A DNA stretch of 64,000 nucleotides from Gammaproteobacteria bacterium UBA4421. Lineage in GTDB: Bacteria; Pseudomonadota; Gammaproteobacteria; Pseudomonadales; Azotimanducaceae. The stretch spans positions 7,395 through 71,394 of the forward strand of contig DGQF01000032.1 of NCBI GenBank assembly GCA_002389675.1. The letters are read 5' to 3'. Positions 43,236 through 53,513 of this stretch are shown one piece after another. Both the position numbers and the translations under genes were made by a program. The notes below the pieces were generated by a model that was given only the letters and a program-made list of their open reading frames with translations, was not told the origin of the DNA and did no database searches. The stretch's first letter is position 1. Every line of letters starts with the position of its first letter.

Positions 43236-45251
43236 ATGTCTGACGTGCACCCATTTAAAGTGGTTTCCAATTTTCAGCCCGCGGGCGACCAGCCCAATGC
43301 GATCACTGCGCTGGTCGACGGAATAGAAGAGGGCTTGAGCCATCAGACGTTGTTGGGTGTGACTGGGTCGGGGAAAACCTTCACGATTGCTAAGGTCATT
43401 GAGCAGATTCAGCGCCCGACAATTATTCTTGCACCTAATAAGACGCTCGCCGCTCAACTTTATGGTGAGTTTAAAGATTTTTTTCCGCATAACAGCGTCG
43501 AGTATTTTGTTTCCTACTACGATTATTACCAGCCTGAGGCTTACGTTGCCGCGTCCGATACCTATATCGAAAAGGATTCATCGATCAATGCGCATATCGA
43601 ACAGATGCGTTTGTCTGCAACTAAGGCACTGCTGGAGCGTCGCGACACGATCATTGTGGCATCTGTCTCGGCGATCTATGGACTGGGTGACCCACAATCT
43701 TATCTGCGGATGGTCATTCATTTAGACCGTGGCGATCGAGTGGATCAGCGACAGTTGTTGCTGCGTTTGGCTGAATTGCAATATACACGCAACGATCAGG
43801 TGTTTCAGCGGGGCACTTACCGCGTGCGTGGAGATGTCATCGATGTCTTCCCGGCGGACTCAGAAAAACAGGCGGTTCGTGTAGAGTTGTTTGATGATGA
43901 AATAGAGGCGCTTTCGATATTTGATCCCCTGACCGGGGAAATTATACAGCGTGTACCCCGCTACACGGTATTTCCCAAGACACATTACGTTACGCCACGC
44001 GAGCGTATGCTTTCAGTCCTGGACGATATCAAAGAAGAACTTCAAGATCGCTTGAATCACCTCACACAGAATAACAAATTAGTCGAAGCGCAGCGCTTGG
44101 AGCAGCGTACTCGCTTTGATTTGGAAATGATTCAGGAGCTTGGTTATTGCTCTGGTATCGAAAACTATTCCCGATATTTGTCTGCGCGGGAAGCCGGGCA
44201 AGCGCCGCCGACGTTGTTTGAGTACCTGCCCTCTGATGCTCTGCTGGTCTTGGATGAATCGCATGTGACCGTGCCGCAGATTGGCGCCATGTACAAAGGG
44301 GACCGTTCGCGTAAAGAGACTTTGGTGGAGTATGGTTTTCGTCTGCCATCGGCCTTGGACAATCGGCCGTTGCGTTTTGAAGAATGGGAGCGTTTGGCGC
44401 CGCAGATGATTTTTGTCTCAGCGACGCCGTCAACGTACGAGGCGCAAATGGGTGGTCAGACGGTTGAACAGGTTGTGCGGCCAACTGGCTTGCTTGATCC
44501 AGAGATCATTATCCGACCGGCGATTAGTCAGGTGGATGATTTACTCAGTGAAATAAAAAGTGTTGTTGAAGGCAAGGAGCGGGTGCTGGTGACAACGCTG
44601 ACCAAGCGCATGTCTGAAGATTTAACTGAATACCTGGATGAACACGGCGTGCGAGTCCGTTATCTGCATTCCGATATTGATACCGTTGAGCGAATGGAGA
44701 TTATTCGCGATTTGCGTTTGGGTGAGTTTGACGTGTTGGTGGGTATTAACTTGCTGCGTGAAGGGCTCGATTTGCCGGAGGTTTCTCTGGTGGCGATCTT
44801 TGATGCGGACAAAGAAGGTTTTCTGCGTTCGGAGCGTTCGCTGATTCAGACCATTGGTCGGGCTGCACGCAACGTCAGGGGGCGCGCAATTCTTTATGCC
44901 GATGCTAGGACCGGATCGATGGACCGGGCTATTGGTGAAACTAATCGTCGTCGTGCGAAACAGCTGGCGCACAATCAGGCACAGGGGATTGTGCCGGTGA
45001 GCATCTCGAAAACAATTAATGATGTTATGGAAGGTGCGCGGGTCACATCCGGTGGCAGTAAGCGTTCGACCAAGACTGGTATAAGCAGGCAAGAGACCAC
45101 AGAAATTCCTCAGAGCCCCAAGGCGCTTGGAAAGCTTCTGGCCGAGCTTGAAAAACGTATGTTAGATCATGCCCAAAATTTAGAATTTGAAGAAGCCGCA
45201 GCGGTTCGTGATCAGCTGCAGCGGGTGCGGGATGCGGGCCTCAAACACTAG
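43236..45251 (+). CDS. uvrB: UvrABC system protein B
   Basis: The 671-residue helicase-like protein has Walker [21 protein letters not shown], the beta-hairpin region [24 protein letters not shown]-type [11 protein letters not shown], and motif [19 protein letters not shown]-terminal UVR domain ([20 protein letters not shown]) binds UvrC. It checks DNA damage in nucleotide excision repair after UvrA delivers it. The length and motifs match E. coli (673). It diverges from korA. SOS control is likely from family knowledge, but I see no full LexA box. Confidence 0.98.
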   Translation: MSDVHPFKVVSNFQPAGDQPNAITALVDGIEEGLSHQTLLGVTGSGKTFTIAKVIEQIQRPTIILAPNKTLAAQLYGEFKDFFPHNSVEYFVSYYDYYQPEAYVAASDTYIEKDSSINAHIEQMRLSATKALLERRDTIIVASVSAIYGLGDPQSYLRMVIHLDRGDRVDQRQLLLRLAELQYTRNDQVFQRGTYRVRGDVIDVFPADSEKQAVRVELFDDEIEALSIFDPLTGEIIQRVPRYTVFPKTHYVTPRERMLSVLDDIKEELQDRLNHLTQNNKLVEAQRLEQRTRFDLEMIQELGYCSGIENYSRYLSAREAGQAPPTLFEYLPSDALLVLDESHVTVPQIGAMYKGDRSRKETLVEYGFRLPSALDNRPLRFEEWERLAPQMIFVSATPSTYEAQMGGQTVEQVVRPTGLLDPEIIIRPAISQVDDLLSEIKSVVEGKERVLVTTLTKRMSEDLTEYLDEHGVRVRYLHSDIDTVERMEIIRDLRLGEFDVLVGINLLREGLDLPEVSLVAIFDADKEGFLRSERSLIQTIGRAARNVRGRAILYADARTGSMDRAIGETNRRRAKQLAHNQAQGIVPVSISKTINDVMEGARVTSGGSKRSTKTGISRQETTEIPQSPKALGKLLAELEKRMLDHAQNLEFEEAAAVRDQLQRVRDAGLKH

Positions 45252-45258
45252 ACCCTGT

Positions 45259-45287
45259 GCGTCTAGCCGCTAATTGCGGCTAGACGC
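45259..45287. terminator. Perfect 12-pair hairpin between uvrB and TonB receptor
   Basis: GCGTCTAGCCGC (45259-45270) pairs with GCGGCTAGACGC (45276-45287) around TAATT. It starts 8 nt after the uvrB stop and 10 nt from the receptor stop. There is no T-tract on either side, so it may be a Rho-linked end or an RNA-protecting stem. Confidence 0.7.
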
Positions 45288-45296
45288 GCCAAGGCG

Positions 45297-48068
45297 CTAA
45301 ATCGCGCCAAATCGGAAGGTCAAGTCCACGCCGTAAAATCGGGGATACAGTGATGCCGCGGTGCGGCGCCAATCGCTATTAGCGGTTGCTGTGCCAATCT
45401 CCCGGGTATAAACCTCGTCGAGAACGTTATCGACAAATGCACGAACGACAAATTTGTCTTTGTTGTCTCGCCAGGTGAGTGACATATCTAGGCGTTCTCT
45501 TTCAGGCACTTCATCATAGGCGCGTTTGAAGCCCTCAGATTGGTACTCACCGGTATAAGACCAAGTGGCGCCGGCGGTGAGAGTGCCTTGCGAAAAGCCC
45601 CATTCGTAGGTGCCCCAAAGGGTGTATTTCCATTCCGGAATTCGCTTGAGTGAATTCCCGTCGAGATTGCGAGCCAAGAAAGCATCTCTGCCACCCGCTT
45701 CAGTTTGGTTAAATACCTCAATAGGATAAAACGGGTTGTCGTCCTCTAATACAAAAATGTCATCGGTATATTCGGTGTCGGTCCAGCTGAGATTGCCGCC
45801 GAGCATTAAGGCATCTGTGGGTAGCCATGTAGCCTCAATTTCGATACCACGATTTTTGGCCTCTTTGGCATTGCGCACCTGATCCTGACTCAAGCCAGAG
45901 GTTGCATTGAATACTTCCACCCGGTCTTGGTAGTCGTCATAGGTGTACATATAGGCGGATGTATTGATTTGTAGTTGCCCGTCAAGCAATGTCGCCTTGT
46001 AGCCGATTTCCGTCGCTAGAACCTCTTCCTGATCGTATGAAAGGGGTTCGATGCCGGAGAGGCCGCCAGGAGGTGTGCCTCTTGAATCACCAATGCCCAG
46101 TGAATATCCGCCGGAACGATAGCCGGTGGTGACTGACGCGTAGACGAGGGTGTCTTCGTTGGGGGTCCAGTCTAAGTTGACGCGAAAGGAGACATCTCCC
46201 CAGTCGTCATCTCCCTCGGCGGCATCAGAAAACGAAAATGGCAAGCCTTGCAGGCGCAACGGTGTAGCACATTGAGGGTCGGTAAGCTCACAAGTGGGCG
46301 CAATCGGTGCGGCAGGATTAAAGGTTGGTGCAGCGGCGCCCATAAATACGTTGGTAATGGCTAACGGCGTCAGGCCCAGTGAAGAGCAAACACCGGCGCC
46401 ACCGAAAGCGCCGTCGCAGGCTCCGACGATGAAGGGGTCCAAGGCGTTGTTGAGTTCAAAATACCCTGTGCGTTCCTCAAAGGCTTCTTTTTCGTCTTTG
46501 GCCCAACGCACGCCGACGGTGAGTGCCCACTGCTCATTAAAAGTGTAGGTCCCCTGCGTGTAAACGGCAAAAGCGTCGGTGTCTACGGTATTCCAGTATT
46601 CATAAAATGCGCCCGTCGGGTCACCTTCCCAAGTGCCTAGCACTTGGCTTCCGACCGGTGCCGCGCCGCGACGAACATGACCGCCTGTAGGGTCAGTGAC
46701 CACAAAGGGTAGAAACCCCGCCATATTCCCGTAAATGGTGGGGTTCGTAAAGCGCCCCTGACTGGCCGTGTCGCGGAAGGCATAATTCTGCAGGCGTTCT
46801 GAGTTGAAGTAATATAAACCGCTGGTCATTTGGAGATTATCACCAATGCTCCAAAGCAGTTGTAGCTCGTGAGATTGGGTTTCGACAGCCTCAAGCACGG
46901 TCTGCCGCGGCTGTGAGAATTCACCGTTGGTAGCGTCTAGATCGATGTCGAACGTGTAGTCGAATTCGGACCAGCCCACAAGGTATTTCAAAGAGGTGGT
47001 TTCATTGATGTCCCAGCTGAGATCGAATTGAATGCCGTTCTGATCAAACTTTTCATTGTTGTCGTTGTTGGTTGCCACCGCACCGTTGAGGTCTTGAAGG
47101 TCGGTGTCGGTCTCCAGTCCGGTCAGTCCGAATCCTGAGTTGGGCACAAATGAGTTGGCAATATCGGTGCCGGGGCGGTGAAAAGCGCCGTAGAGTGTTT
47201 GACCGTTAGGGTGGCTAAATGGAATCGCGCCGGGAGTGGTCGCGTCCGCTGATCCAAGTCCGCGCGCGTAATTGGTGGTTGCGCGGTTGTCGCGCATGCC
47301 ACCAGGTCCTTCGTCTACCACCGGGCTTTGACCGACTATGCGATTCGAGGACCGATCATTGAAGCGCAGATTGGCTTGCCAATCTTCAGCGATATCCCAC
47401 TTAAGGGCGAGAGAAAAATTCTGATCGTCAATGCTGTTGATGCGCTCTGAACCGTTCATGCCCCGTTGAGCACCATCGCGGTCGCGTTTGACACCCACGA
47501 TGCGGCCTGACAGCTTATCTTCGATGATCGGCCCGGATAGGATGCCATAAACCTCTTGAGCCTCCAGATTTCCGGACAACACTCGAAATTCACCTTCAAC
47601 CTCATTGGTAGGTTTGTTGGTGATGTAATTCAGCGCGCCACCAATTGAATTTCGTCCGTAAAGTGTCCCTTGAGGTCCTCTAAGTGCCTCGATTCGCTCG
47701 ACGTCGTAAAGGCCGTTTTCCGAGGCGGCAATGCCGAAGTCTTCTGAATAGATGCCGTTATAATAAGTCGCTACGCCGGGATCGCCACCTAGCGCGCGGA
47801 AGTTGCGACCGACGCCCCGAATACGAATGTCGTAAGCATCACGCGTCGTTGATGGTAAAAAATTGACTAATTCGTCTGCGCCTTGGATGCCAAAGTCTTC
47901 CAGCATATCTTCACCAAAAGCGGTGATTGAAATGGATGTGTCGGATACTGTGGATTGGCGTTTTTCAGCAGTTACGACAACCTCTTCGATGCGCCTCTCC
48001 TGGGCCAAGACCGTCGAGGCAGTAAATAGGCACGCGACTATTGTCGTGCAAGCTCGGATAGAGTTCAT
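45297..48068 (-). CDS. TonB-dependent outer membrane receptor
   Basis: The 923-residue precursor has a signal peptide (cut near STVLA-Q), a TonB box (RIEEVVVTAEKRQ), plug domain (LPSTTRDAYDIRIRGVGRNF, IEALRGPQGTLYGRNSIGGA) and a beta barrel ending FYGVDLTFRFGAI, with Phe near the end as a BAM signal. It imports a scarce nutrient with energy from TonB. The plug and barrel resemble the large group found in marine and sphingomonad bacteria that take up plant or sterol-like compounds, but the ligand cannot be read from sequence. GGAGG precedes the ATG. Confidence 0.95.
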   Translation of the reverse strand: MNSIRACTTIVACLFTASTVLAQERRIEEVVVTAEKRQSTVSDTSISITAFGEDMLEDFGIQGADELVNFLPSTTRDAYDIRIRGVGRNFRALGGDPGVATYYNGIYSEDFGIAASENGLYDVERIEALRGPQGTLYGRNSIGGALNYITNKPTNEVEGEFRVLSGNLEAQEVYGILSGPIIEDKLSGRIVGVKRDRDGAQRGMNGSERINSIDDQNFSLALKWDIAEDWQANLRFNDRSSNRIVGQSPVVDEGPGGMRDNRATTNYARGLGSADATTPGAIPFSHPNGQTLYGAFHRPGTDIANSFVPNSGFGLTGLETDTDLQDLNGAVATNNDNNEKFDQNGIQFDLSWDINETTSLKYLVGWSEFDYTFDIDLDATNGEFSQPRQTVLEAVETQSHELQLLWSIGDNLQMTSGLYYFNSERLQNYAFRDTASQGRFTNPTIYGNMAGFLPFVVTDPTGGHVRRGAAPVGSQVLGTWEGDPTGAFYEYWNTVDTDAFAVYTQGTYTFNEQWALTVGVRWAKDEKEAFEERTGYFELNNALDPFIVGACDGAFGGAGVCSSLGLTPLAITNVFMGAAAPTFNPAAPIAPTCELTDPQCATPLRLQGLPFSFSDAAEGDDDWGDVSFRVNLDWTPNEDTLVYASVTTGYRSGGYSLGIGDSRGTPPGGLSGIEPLSYDQEEVLATEIGYKATLLDGQLQINTSAYMYTYDDYQDRVEVFNATSGLSQDQVRNAKEAKNRGIEIEATWLPTDALMLGGNLSWTDTEYTDDIFVLEDDNPFYPIEVFNQTEAGGRDAFLARNLDGNSLKRIPEWKYTLWGTYEWGFSQGTLTAGATWSYTGEYQSEGFKRAYDEVPERERLDMSLTWRDNKDKFVVRAFVDNVLDEVYTREIGTATANSDWRRTAASLYPRFYGVDLTFRFGAI

Positions 48069-48406
48069 GGAGGCCTCCCCTCAATAGATTCCGTGTATGT
48101 TCCAAATTTCTAGAACGTGTGTCTGATTAATCCCCCCCTCCCAAGGGAGGTTTTGTCCTTCACCTGATTGGTCGGTTAGGACCGAATAAGGTTGAAACAA
48201 ATCGTCAGACAATCTGATCCTACCTGTAATTTTTGAGCAAATAAACACTGCGCAATCTTTAAGGGTCAGCAAAGCTTCTGTCTTTTTCAGAAATGTCACA
48301 CTGCTTGGTAGAAATGCGTGTGGCATCGCGTATGATACGGGTCTTCCAAGCACCTACGGTTTGGACGTTTGAGTCGTCGGCGTATGGCGACATGTTGCCG
48401 ATATCT
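48069..48406. other. Spacer between TonB receptor start and tRNA-Val
   Basis: No gene is seen in this 338-nt stretch. It contains a stem CCTCCC-AA-GGGAGG at 48137-48150 beside a C-run, which would lie in the receptor leader mRNA, and a -10-like TATGAT at 48331-48336 on the tRNA side, without a good -35 box. I saw no riboswitch. Confidence 0.45.
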
Positions 48407-48483
<77 letters not shown>

Positions 48484-48530
48484 GATTTCAGTCGATTGTG
48501 ATGGAACAAGACCGGCCAGCTGGAGGTGTT

Positions 48531-50120
48531 GTGGAGTTTCAATGGATATCTTCGGTGCCCCAAGAATTGGTCTGGGTGTCTGCGTCTTTTGTCTTCGGGA
48601 CTCTGGCGCGGGCAGTCGGGCTGCCCGCGCTTGTCGGATTTTTGCTGGCAGGCTTCTTGCTGGGTGATCAAGGTCAGACCGAAAACGCATTTCTCGACGA
48701 ACTGGCTAATCTAGGCATTATCCTTCTGCTCTTCAGCGTTGGTTTGAAACTCGATCTGAAAACGCTTTTTCGGCCTCAGGTCTGGGCCGTCACGGGCCTG
48801 CATGTGTTGTTGGTGGTGGCGCTGTGCAGCCTCACGCTTTATGCCTTGAGTCTACTGGGATTGGCGATGTTTGCGGATTTGCCGCCTCTGAATATTTTGC
48901 TGGTGGCATTTGCACTGAGTTTTTCCAGCACCGTATTTGCCGTGAAAGTGCTTGAAGAGCGCGGCGAGATGACTTCGCTGCAGGGTCGTATCGCGATAGG
49001 CGTTTTAATCATGCAAGACCTACTTGCGGTGGTGTTTTTGGTCTTGTCTGCGGGGAAATTGCCCTCACCGTGGGCAATTTTTCTGGGTTTGCTGATTCCC
49101 TTGCGGCCACTGATGATGGTTGTGCTCAACCGTGTGGGTCATGGGGAACTGCTGGTACTTTATGGTTTCCTGCTTGCGCTTGGTGGCGCGGCACTATTTG
49201 AAGCGGTGCAGTTAAAAGGAGATTTGGGCGCGCTGTGTTTGGGGGTTCTGATTGCCAGTCATCCCAAGTCAGATGAATTGGCAAAAACCATGCTGGGCTT
49301 TAAAGATTTATTTTTGATGGGTTTTTTTCTATCAGTGGGGGCGTCCGGCGCCCTGACCGGTGAAGTGGTGTTCACCGGTTTGCTGCTCGTTCCTCTGATT
49401 GTCTTGAAATCAGCCGGTTTCTTCGGATTGCTGACTCTGTTTAGTTTGCGGGCTCGTACGTCATTGTTGGCCAGTTTTAGCTTGACCAATTTTAGCGAAT
49501 TTGGGTTGATTGTGTTGGCGCTGGGCGTGTCCCGAGGCTGGTTGGACGCTCAGTGGCTGGTGTCCTTGTCGGTGGCTTTGGCGATGTCTTTTGTCCTGGC
49601 TGCGGTCTTAAATACAAGGGCCCATAGCATTTACCGAAGGTATAATAGGTTTTGGACGCGTTGGCAGCGCAGTGTCCGCCTGCCAGACGATCGGCCGCTC
49701 CAGATAGGTGGTGCAAGTGTCGCGGTAGTGGGAATGGGCGGCATTGGTGCGAGCGCCTTTGAAGGGTTGCGCTCGAGTTTTGGCGCCGATTTGGTGGGAA
49801 TTGATTTTGATCCTGTTACGGTTGCAAACCATCAACATGCTGGCAGGGCGGTTGTTTTAGGTGATCCGACCGATGAGGATTTTTGGGAACACGTGCAAGC
49901 GGGTCATCAATTGCAGTTGGTGATATTGGCGTTGCCAAAAGTTGCCTTGACGCTGGAGGTTCTGCAGCATTTGTCAGATATTGAGTTTCCCGGTCGCATT
50001 GCGGTTACGGCAAAATTCGCGGAGGAAGAAACAGTGCTTGAAGCGGCCGGCGCCGATATAGTGTTCAACGTGTATGCGGAATCCGGCGCGGGGTTCGCGG
50101 CTCGAATTAAAAGTGGTTGA
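48531..50120 (+). CDS. CPA2 family cation:proton antiporter with TrkA-N domain (Kef/YbaL-like)
   Basis: About 529 residues. Residues roughly 1-370 are a CPA2 membrane domain (LPALVGFLLAGFLLGDQG, LANLGIILLLFSVGLKLDL, ALSFSSTVFAVKVLEERGE, IAIGVLIMQDLLAVVF with the conserved Asp). A cytoplasmic RCK/TrkA-N domain follows (VAVVGMGGIGASAFEGLR, VLGDPTDEDFWEHV), binding nucleotide and gating flux. It exchanges K+ or Na+ for H+. GGAGG stands 4 nt before GTG 48531, which I prefer; ATG 48501 is in frame but lacks a binding site, and earlier codons are inside the tRNA gene. Confidence 0.9.
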   Translation: MEFQWISSVPQELVWVSASFVFGTLARAVGLPALVGFLLAGFLLGDQGQTENAFLDELANLGIILLLFSVGLKLDLKTLFRPQVWAVTGLHVLLVVALCSLTLYALSLLGLAMFADLPPLNILLVAFALSFSSTVFAVKVLEERGEMTSLQGRIAIGVLIMQDLLAVVFLVLSAGKLPSPWAIFLGLLIPLRPLMMVVLNRVGHGELLVLYGFLLALGGAALFEAVQLKGDLGALCLGVLIASHPKSDELAKTMLGFKDLFLMGFFLSVGASGALTGEVVFTGLLLVPLIVLKSAGFFGLLTLFSLRARTSLLASFSLTNFSEFGLIVLALGVSRGWLDAQWLVSLSVALAMSFVLAAVLNTRAHSIYRRYNRFWTRWQRSVRLPDDRPLQIGGASVAVVGMGGIGASAFEGLRSSFGADLVGIDFDPVTVANHQHAGRAVVLGDPTDEDFWEHVQAGHQLQLVILALPKVALTLEVLQHLSDIEFPGRIAVTAKFAEEETVLEAAGADIVFNVYAESGAGFAARIKSG

Positions 50121-50207
50121 TTGTGCGCGCTAGACAATATCGCTGCAGCTCGCGATGATTCGAGGCCGGTTAGCGAGCTATATTTAAATTAAAACAAGGG
50201 GCAAGAA

Positions 50208-51188
50208 GTGGCAGAGTTAGGCGTGACTTTTGGAAGTTTAGGCGTATTAGGTCCGCGCGCGGTGATTGATATCGCGCAGATGTCACAAAAGATGGGGTAT
50301 CGATCGCTGTGGACGGTTGAAGCGACGGGGACTGACGCGTTTAGCCTGTTAGGTGCAGTTTCGGCGGTGGCGCCGGCGCTTGCTTTGGGCACGGGGATTG
50401 TGCCGATTCAAGTGCGCACCCCCGCCCTTGCGGCGATGTCTGCGGCGACACTTCAGGCGCTGAGTCCTGACGCGGATATTTGGCTTGGTGTTGGAGTATC
50501 CGCGCCAGGTATTTTGAGTCAACATGGCTTGTCACGGCCTGACCGACCGATTGCGCGCATGCGCGAGTACGTGGCTTTATTGCGTGAATGTTTGTCGGGA
50601 GAGTCGGTTACATTCGAAGGTGATTTCTGGTCGGTAAAGCGCTTTCGTTTAGGGATGAGGCTCGGCGAGCGTCGTCCAAAAATTGTCATGGCGGCGCTGG
50701 GTCCGCAAATGTTAAAGCTCGCGGGTGAGGTGGCTGACGGTGTGCTGCTCAATTATATTCCAGTGGGGCATGTTAAGCCTTCGATTGCGCAAGTGCGCGC
50801 AGGCGGTGACGCCAAAATATTTGCCTATGTTCACGCCGCTGTTGGGGAATACGAGCGTTCTGCGAAGTCTGCCCGAAAGGATTTATTTAACTATGCGATG
50901 GCGGATGGCTATGCAAATATGTTCAGAAGTGCAGGATTCGCGGCTGAAGTAGATGCCCTTCGAGCACATCAGGCGAAGCGGGACCGAGAGGGCGCGCTGG
51001 CGGCAATTTCTCAAAACATGATACAGGCGATTGATTTCATTGGCAGTGACAAGCAGGTGACTGACTTTGTGCAAGGTTACGTCGATGCTGGGGTCGAGCA
51101 TCCCGTTTTGATGCCGATGCCTTGGGGTGAGGATCGTTTTGCCGTGACTCAACAGACCATGGCGGCGGCCGCGGCAGTCTCCCTCTAG
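50208..51188 (+). CDS. LLM class flavin-dependent oxidoreductase
   Basis: The 326-residue TIM-barrel protein resembles luciferase-like or F420-dependent enzymes: MGYRSLWTVEATGTDAFSLL, LALGTGIVPIQVRTPALAAM and LSPDADIWLGVGVSAPGIL. The segment EYVALLRECLSGESVTFEGD and RPKIVMAALGPQMLKLAGEV fit well. The cofactor may be FMN or F420; gammaproteobacteria mostly lack F420, so FMN is more likely. GTG 50208 has AAGGGG 6 nt upstream. The end of the gene is embedded in a palindrome. Confidence 0.88.
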   Translation: MAELGVTFGSLGVLGPRAVIDIAQMSQKMGYRSLWTVEATGTDAFSLLGAVSAVAPALALGTGIVPIQVRTPALAAMSAATLQALSPDADIWLGVGVSAPGILSQHGLSRPDRPIARMREYVALLRECLSGESVTFEGDFWSVKRFRLGMRLGERRPKIVMAALGPQMLKLAGEVADGVLLNYIPVGHVKPSIAQVRAGGDAKIFAYVHAAVGEYERSAKSARKDLFNYAMADGYANMFRSAGFAAEVDALRAHQAKRDREGALAAISQNMIQAIDFIGSDKQVTDFVQGYVDAGVEHPVLMPMPWGEDRFAVTQQTMAAAAAVSL

Positions 51189-51196
51189 AGGGAGAC
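51177..51196. repeat. 20-bp perfect palindrome across the stop codon
   Basis: The palindrome has arms GTCTCCCTCT and AGAGGGAGAC and includes the TAG stop of the flavin oxidoreductase gene. Its stem could slow ribosomes or polymerase at the gene end. Confidence 0.6.
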
Positions 51197-51212
51197 CCTT
51201 GCGCGAGCGATT

Positions 51213-51235
51213 CGGCACTCTGCGCAAGAGTGCCG
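51213..51235. terminator. Hairpin between flavin oxidoreductase and aldehyde dehydrogenase genes
   Basis: CGGCACTC (51213-51220) pairs with GAGTGCCG (51228-51235) over a seven-base loop. It is the second stem after the palindrome at the stop and is followed by GGGTTTGCTT, a weak T-rich end. Confidence 0.6.
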
Positions 51236-51267
51236 GGGTTTGCTTGGCGGGCGTGTGAGGGGTCGGG

Positions 51268-52692
51268 TTACTCGCCCAATTGCTCGATGATGTCGCCAAA
51301 GAGCTCCTCATCAGACATCAGCTCTTTGCTCTGCGCGAGTGGTTTGGACACCCAGGTTTCGTTGATTAAGTCACGCCATGAGATATTGTTGTTGGTGCCG
51401 TTGCCCCCCCAGGAACCGCAGCCTAGAGAAAAGGTTTGGCGCATTCCGTTCCACAGGTTTCCGCTGTTCGAAGCCGCTTGTGGTTGGTTGACCATGACCC
51501 TAGAGGTGTGAGTGGCGTCTGCTAGCTTCATGATATTTGCGTCGCTGGTTGAGTAGATGCCACAAGAGTGCCCCTGGCCTTGATAACTTTGGATGTTATT
51601 GGTCAATTCGATGGCATGGTCAATGTCGCGTGCGCGGTAAAGGGCCATTGTGACGCACAGTTTTTCGCCAGAAAAGGGGTGCTCGGGTCCCCAGTTGTCT
51701 TCTGATACGATATAAAATTCAGTGGTCGGCGGTACATCTAGCCCTGCCATAGCGGCAATTTTTTGGGCAGGTTGCGCAACGACGGCGGTATTCAAGTGGC
51801 CCTCTGCATCCCAAATGGTTGCCTGTAATTTGGCTTTCTCATCAGCATTGCATAGGTACCCACCTTTACTCTCTAGCCGCTCAAGCATCTCGTCGTAAAT
51901 GGAGTCGACCAACAGCACAGAGTTGTCGGAGGAGCAAGAGGCCGCCAAGTCTAACGTTTTGGACAGATGGATTTTTTCTGCTGCGTCGTTTAAATCCGCG
52001 GTTTCATCCACGGTGATGACCGCGTTGCCGACACCTACGCCCAGCGCCGGTGTGCCGCTAGAGTAAGCTGCCGTGACCATCGCCCCGCCACCTGTGGCGA
52101 GAACACGATCACATTGCTGCATGAGCTCGTTGGTCAGATCTAGACTAGGAGATTCGATGCCAATAACGAGGTCAGCCGGTGCCCCCATCTTCTCCAGCGC
52201 AGCGCGCATCAGGTCGCAGATTTTTTTATTGGTAAGCTTGGCGCGCGGGTGGGGTGCCACAATGATCGAGTTACGCCCTTTGACGGCGTGAATGGCTTTG
52301 ATAACAGGAGTTGCTTCGGGGTTTGTTGAGGGTGCCAGAGCACCGATGACACCCATGGGTTTTGCGATCACGACAATTTCGCGTTCCGGTAATTCTTCGA
52401 GAATGCCGACCGATTTATCGTTGATAATATCCATTAGAGCCGCGCGCGTTTTGCGCTGAATTTTGAGAAATTTGCCTGCATAGTTGCCCAGTTCAGTTTC
52501 ATCAACCGTGAACTGGGCTATCTCCTCGGCGATACCCGGCCGAGCAGCCGACCAGACCATGGCGCGAATTAGGGCATCAACCTGTTCTTGGCTGTAGTGT
52601 TCGATTTGTTTTTGAGCCGCTCTTGAACGAGCGACCAGCGCGGCGATTTCTTCTGCCGGGCTCGGCTGTGCTGCGGTGACTGCCTGCGTCAT
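51268..52692 (-). CDS. CoA-acylating aldehyde dehydrogenase, sulfoacetaldehyde dehydrogenase-like
   Basis: The 474-residue enzyme has KPMGVIGALAPSTNPEATPV, VLATGGGAMVTAAYSSGTPA, GVGVGNAVITVDE and the nucleophile in LAASCSSDNSVLLVD. The C-terminal SLGCGSWGGNGTNNNISWRD is like acetaldehyde dehydrogenase of ethanolamine use (EutE) and acylating sulfoacetaldehyde dehydrogenase (SauS). It would join an aldehyde to CoA using NAD(P)+. Sulfoacetaldehyde is a good guess because the ending resembles SauS, but no sulfonate uptake or SauT gene is adjacent. It is cytoplasmic. Confidence 0.88.
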   Translation of the reverse strand: MTQAVTAAQPSPAEEIAALVARSRAAQKQIEHYSQEQVDALIRAMVWSAARPGIAEEIAQFTVDETELGNYAGKFLKIQRKTRAALMDIINDKSVGILEELPEREIVVIAKPMGVIGALAPSTNPEATPVIKAIHAVKGRNSIIVAPHPRAKLTNKKICDLMRAALEKMGAPADLVIGIESPSLDLTNELMQQCDRVLATGGGAMVTAAYSSGTPALGVGVGNAVITVDETADLNDAAEKIHLSKTLDLAASCSSDNSVLLVDSIYDEMLERLESKGGYLCNADEKAKLQATIWDAEGHLNTAVVAQPAQKIAAMAGLDVPPTTEFYIVSEDNWGPEHPFSGEKLCVTMALYRARDIDHAIELTNNIQSYQGQGHSCGIYSTSDANIMKLADATHTSRVMVNQPQAASNSGNLWNGMRQTFSLGCGSWGGNGTNNNISWRDLINETWVSKPLAQSKELMSDEELFGDIIEQLGE

Positions 52693-52800
52693 GATAAGTC
52701 TCCCAATGGATGTGTTGATTTATGACAGAAATGTTACACCGGTACCGGTGGGTGTGCCATCGCTAAGTGAATCCCGAGCAGCGGGGTCGCCGCATTAGGC

Positions 52801-53343
52801 CTAGCTGGCAAGTATAAGGAGCAACGGCAATATGGTACCTGCGGCAAGACCCAAGCTGGTATTTCTGCGCAGGCCGGCTGCAGATAAGCCCAACCAAGTG
52901 CCGGTTAATAAGATGAAAAGTAGAGCGATCGCGGTGAATTTTTGAAAGGTTTTGAAGGATAGGGGGCCATGACCTTTGTGCAGTTCAATGAGTGTTTTTT
53001 GCAAGTTCGGGCGATTGATTAGCACCTGCAGGGACGCCTCTGCGGTTCTGATTTCGTAGTGCGTTTTCGAGGTTGGCCTGGTGAACAAAGTTGCCCCCTT
53101 TTGTTTCACGTATTCAAAGTCGCTGGGTTGGTTCAGACGTTGCAGAAGTTTGCGTACAGTTGCATCGAGGTCAGTGCTGTTGATGTCGATCGAAATGCCC
53201 TGCGGAATGGACACGGGTGTGCTATGGACGTTGCCTTTATAGCCTAAAAGATAAAGGCCGCCGGAGCAGGCAATCAGCAATAGCACCGGGGTGAAAAATG
53301 CGGCGGCAATAAGGTGAAGTTGGATGAGGGTCTTTCTGGTCAT
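52801..53343 (-). CDS. PepSY-associated membrane protein
   Basis: A 180-residue protein with an N-terminal membrane helix (LIQLHLIAAAFFTPVLLLIA), a periplasmic PepSY-like domain and two C-terminal helices (FTAIALLFILLTGTWLGLS, LGLAAGTILPLLLILAS). The sequence HGPLSFKTFQKF before the second helix is characteristic of PepSY-TM proteins linked to iron reductases or siderophore use. ATG 53343 has AGGTG 8 nt upstream. It diverges from the SDR gene. Confidence 0.78.
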   Translation of the reverse strand: MTRKTLIQLHLIAAAFFTPVLLLIACSGGLYLLGYKGNVHSTPVSIPQGISIDINSTDLDATVRKLLQRLNQPSDFEYVKQKGATLFTRPTSKTHYEIRTAEASLQVLINRPNLQKTLIELHKGHGPLSFKTFQKFTAIALLFILLTGTWLGLSAAGLRRNTSLGLAAGTILPLLLILAS

Positions 53344-53513
53344 GGCATTCACCTTTTTTCTGGGCAAGGATCGGGCGCAGGAAATACGCCGCCTTCAGTA
53401 TAGTCCAAGTTCGCAGACTTGCGGTTGTGTTTGCAGTTTTACGCCGAGTAGGGGTCGATTGTTTGGTTTTATCTGGTAGTCTGCGGCCTCAAAATACTGA
53501 CAAGGGTTTAATC

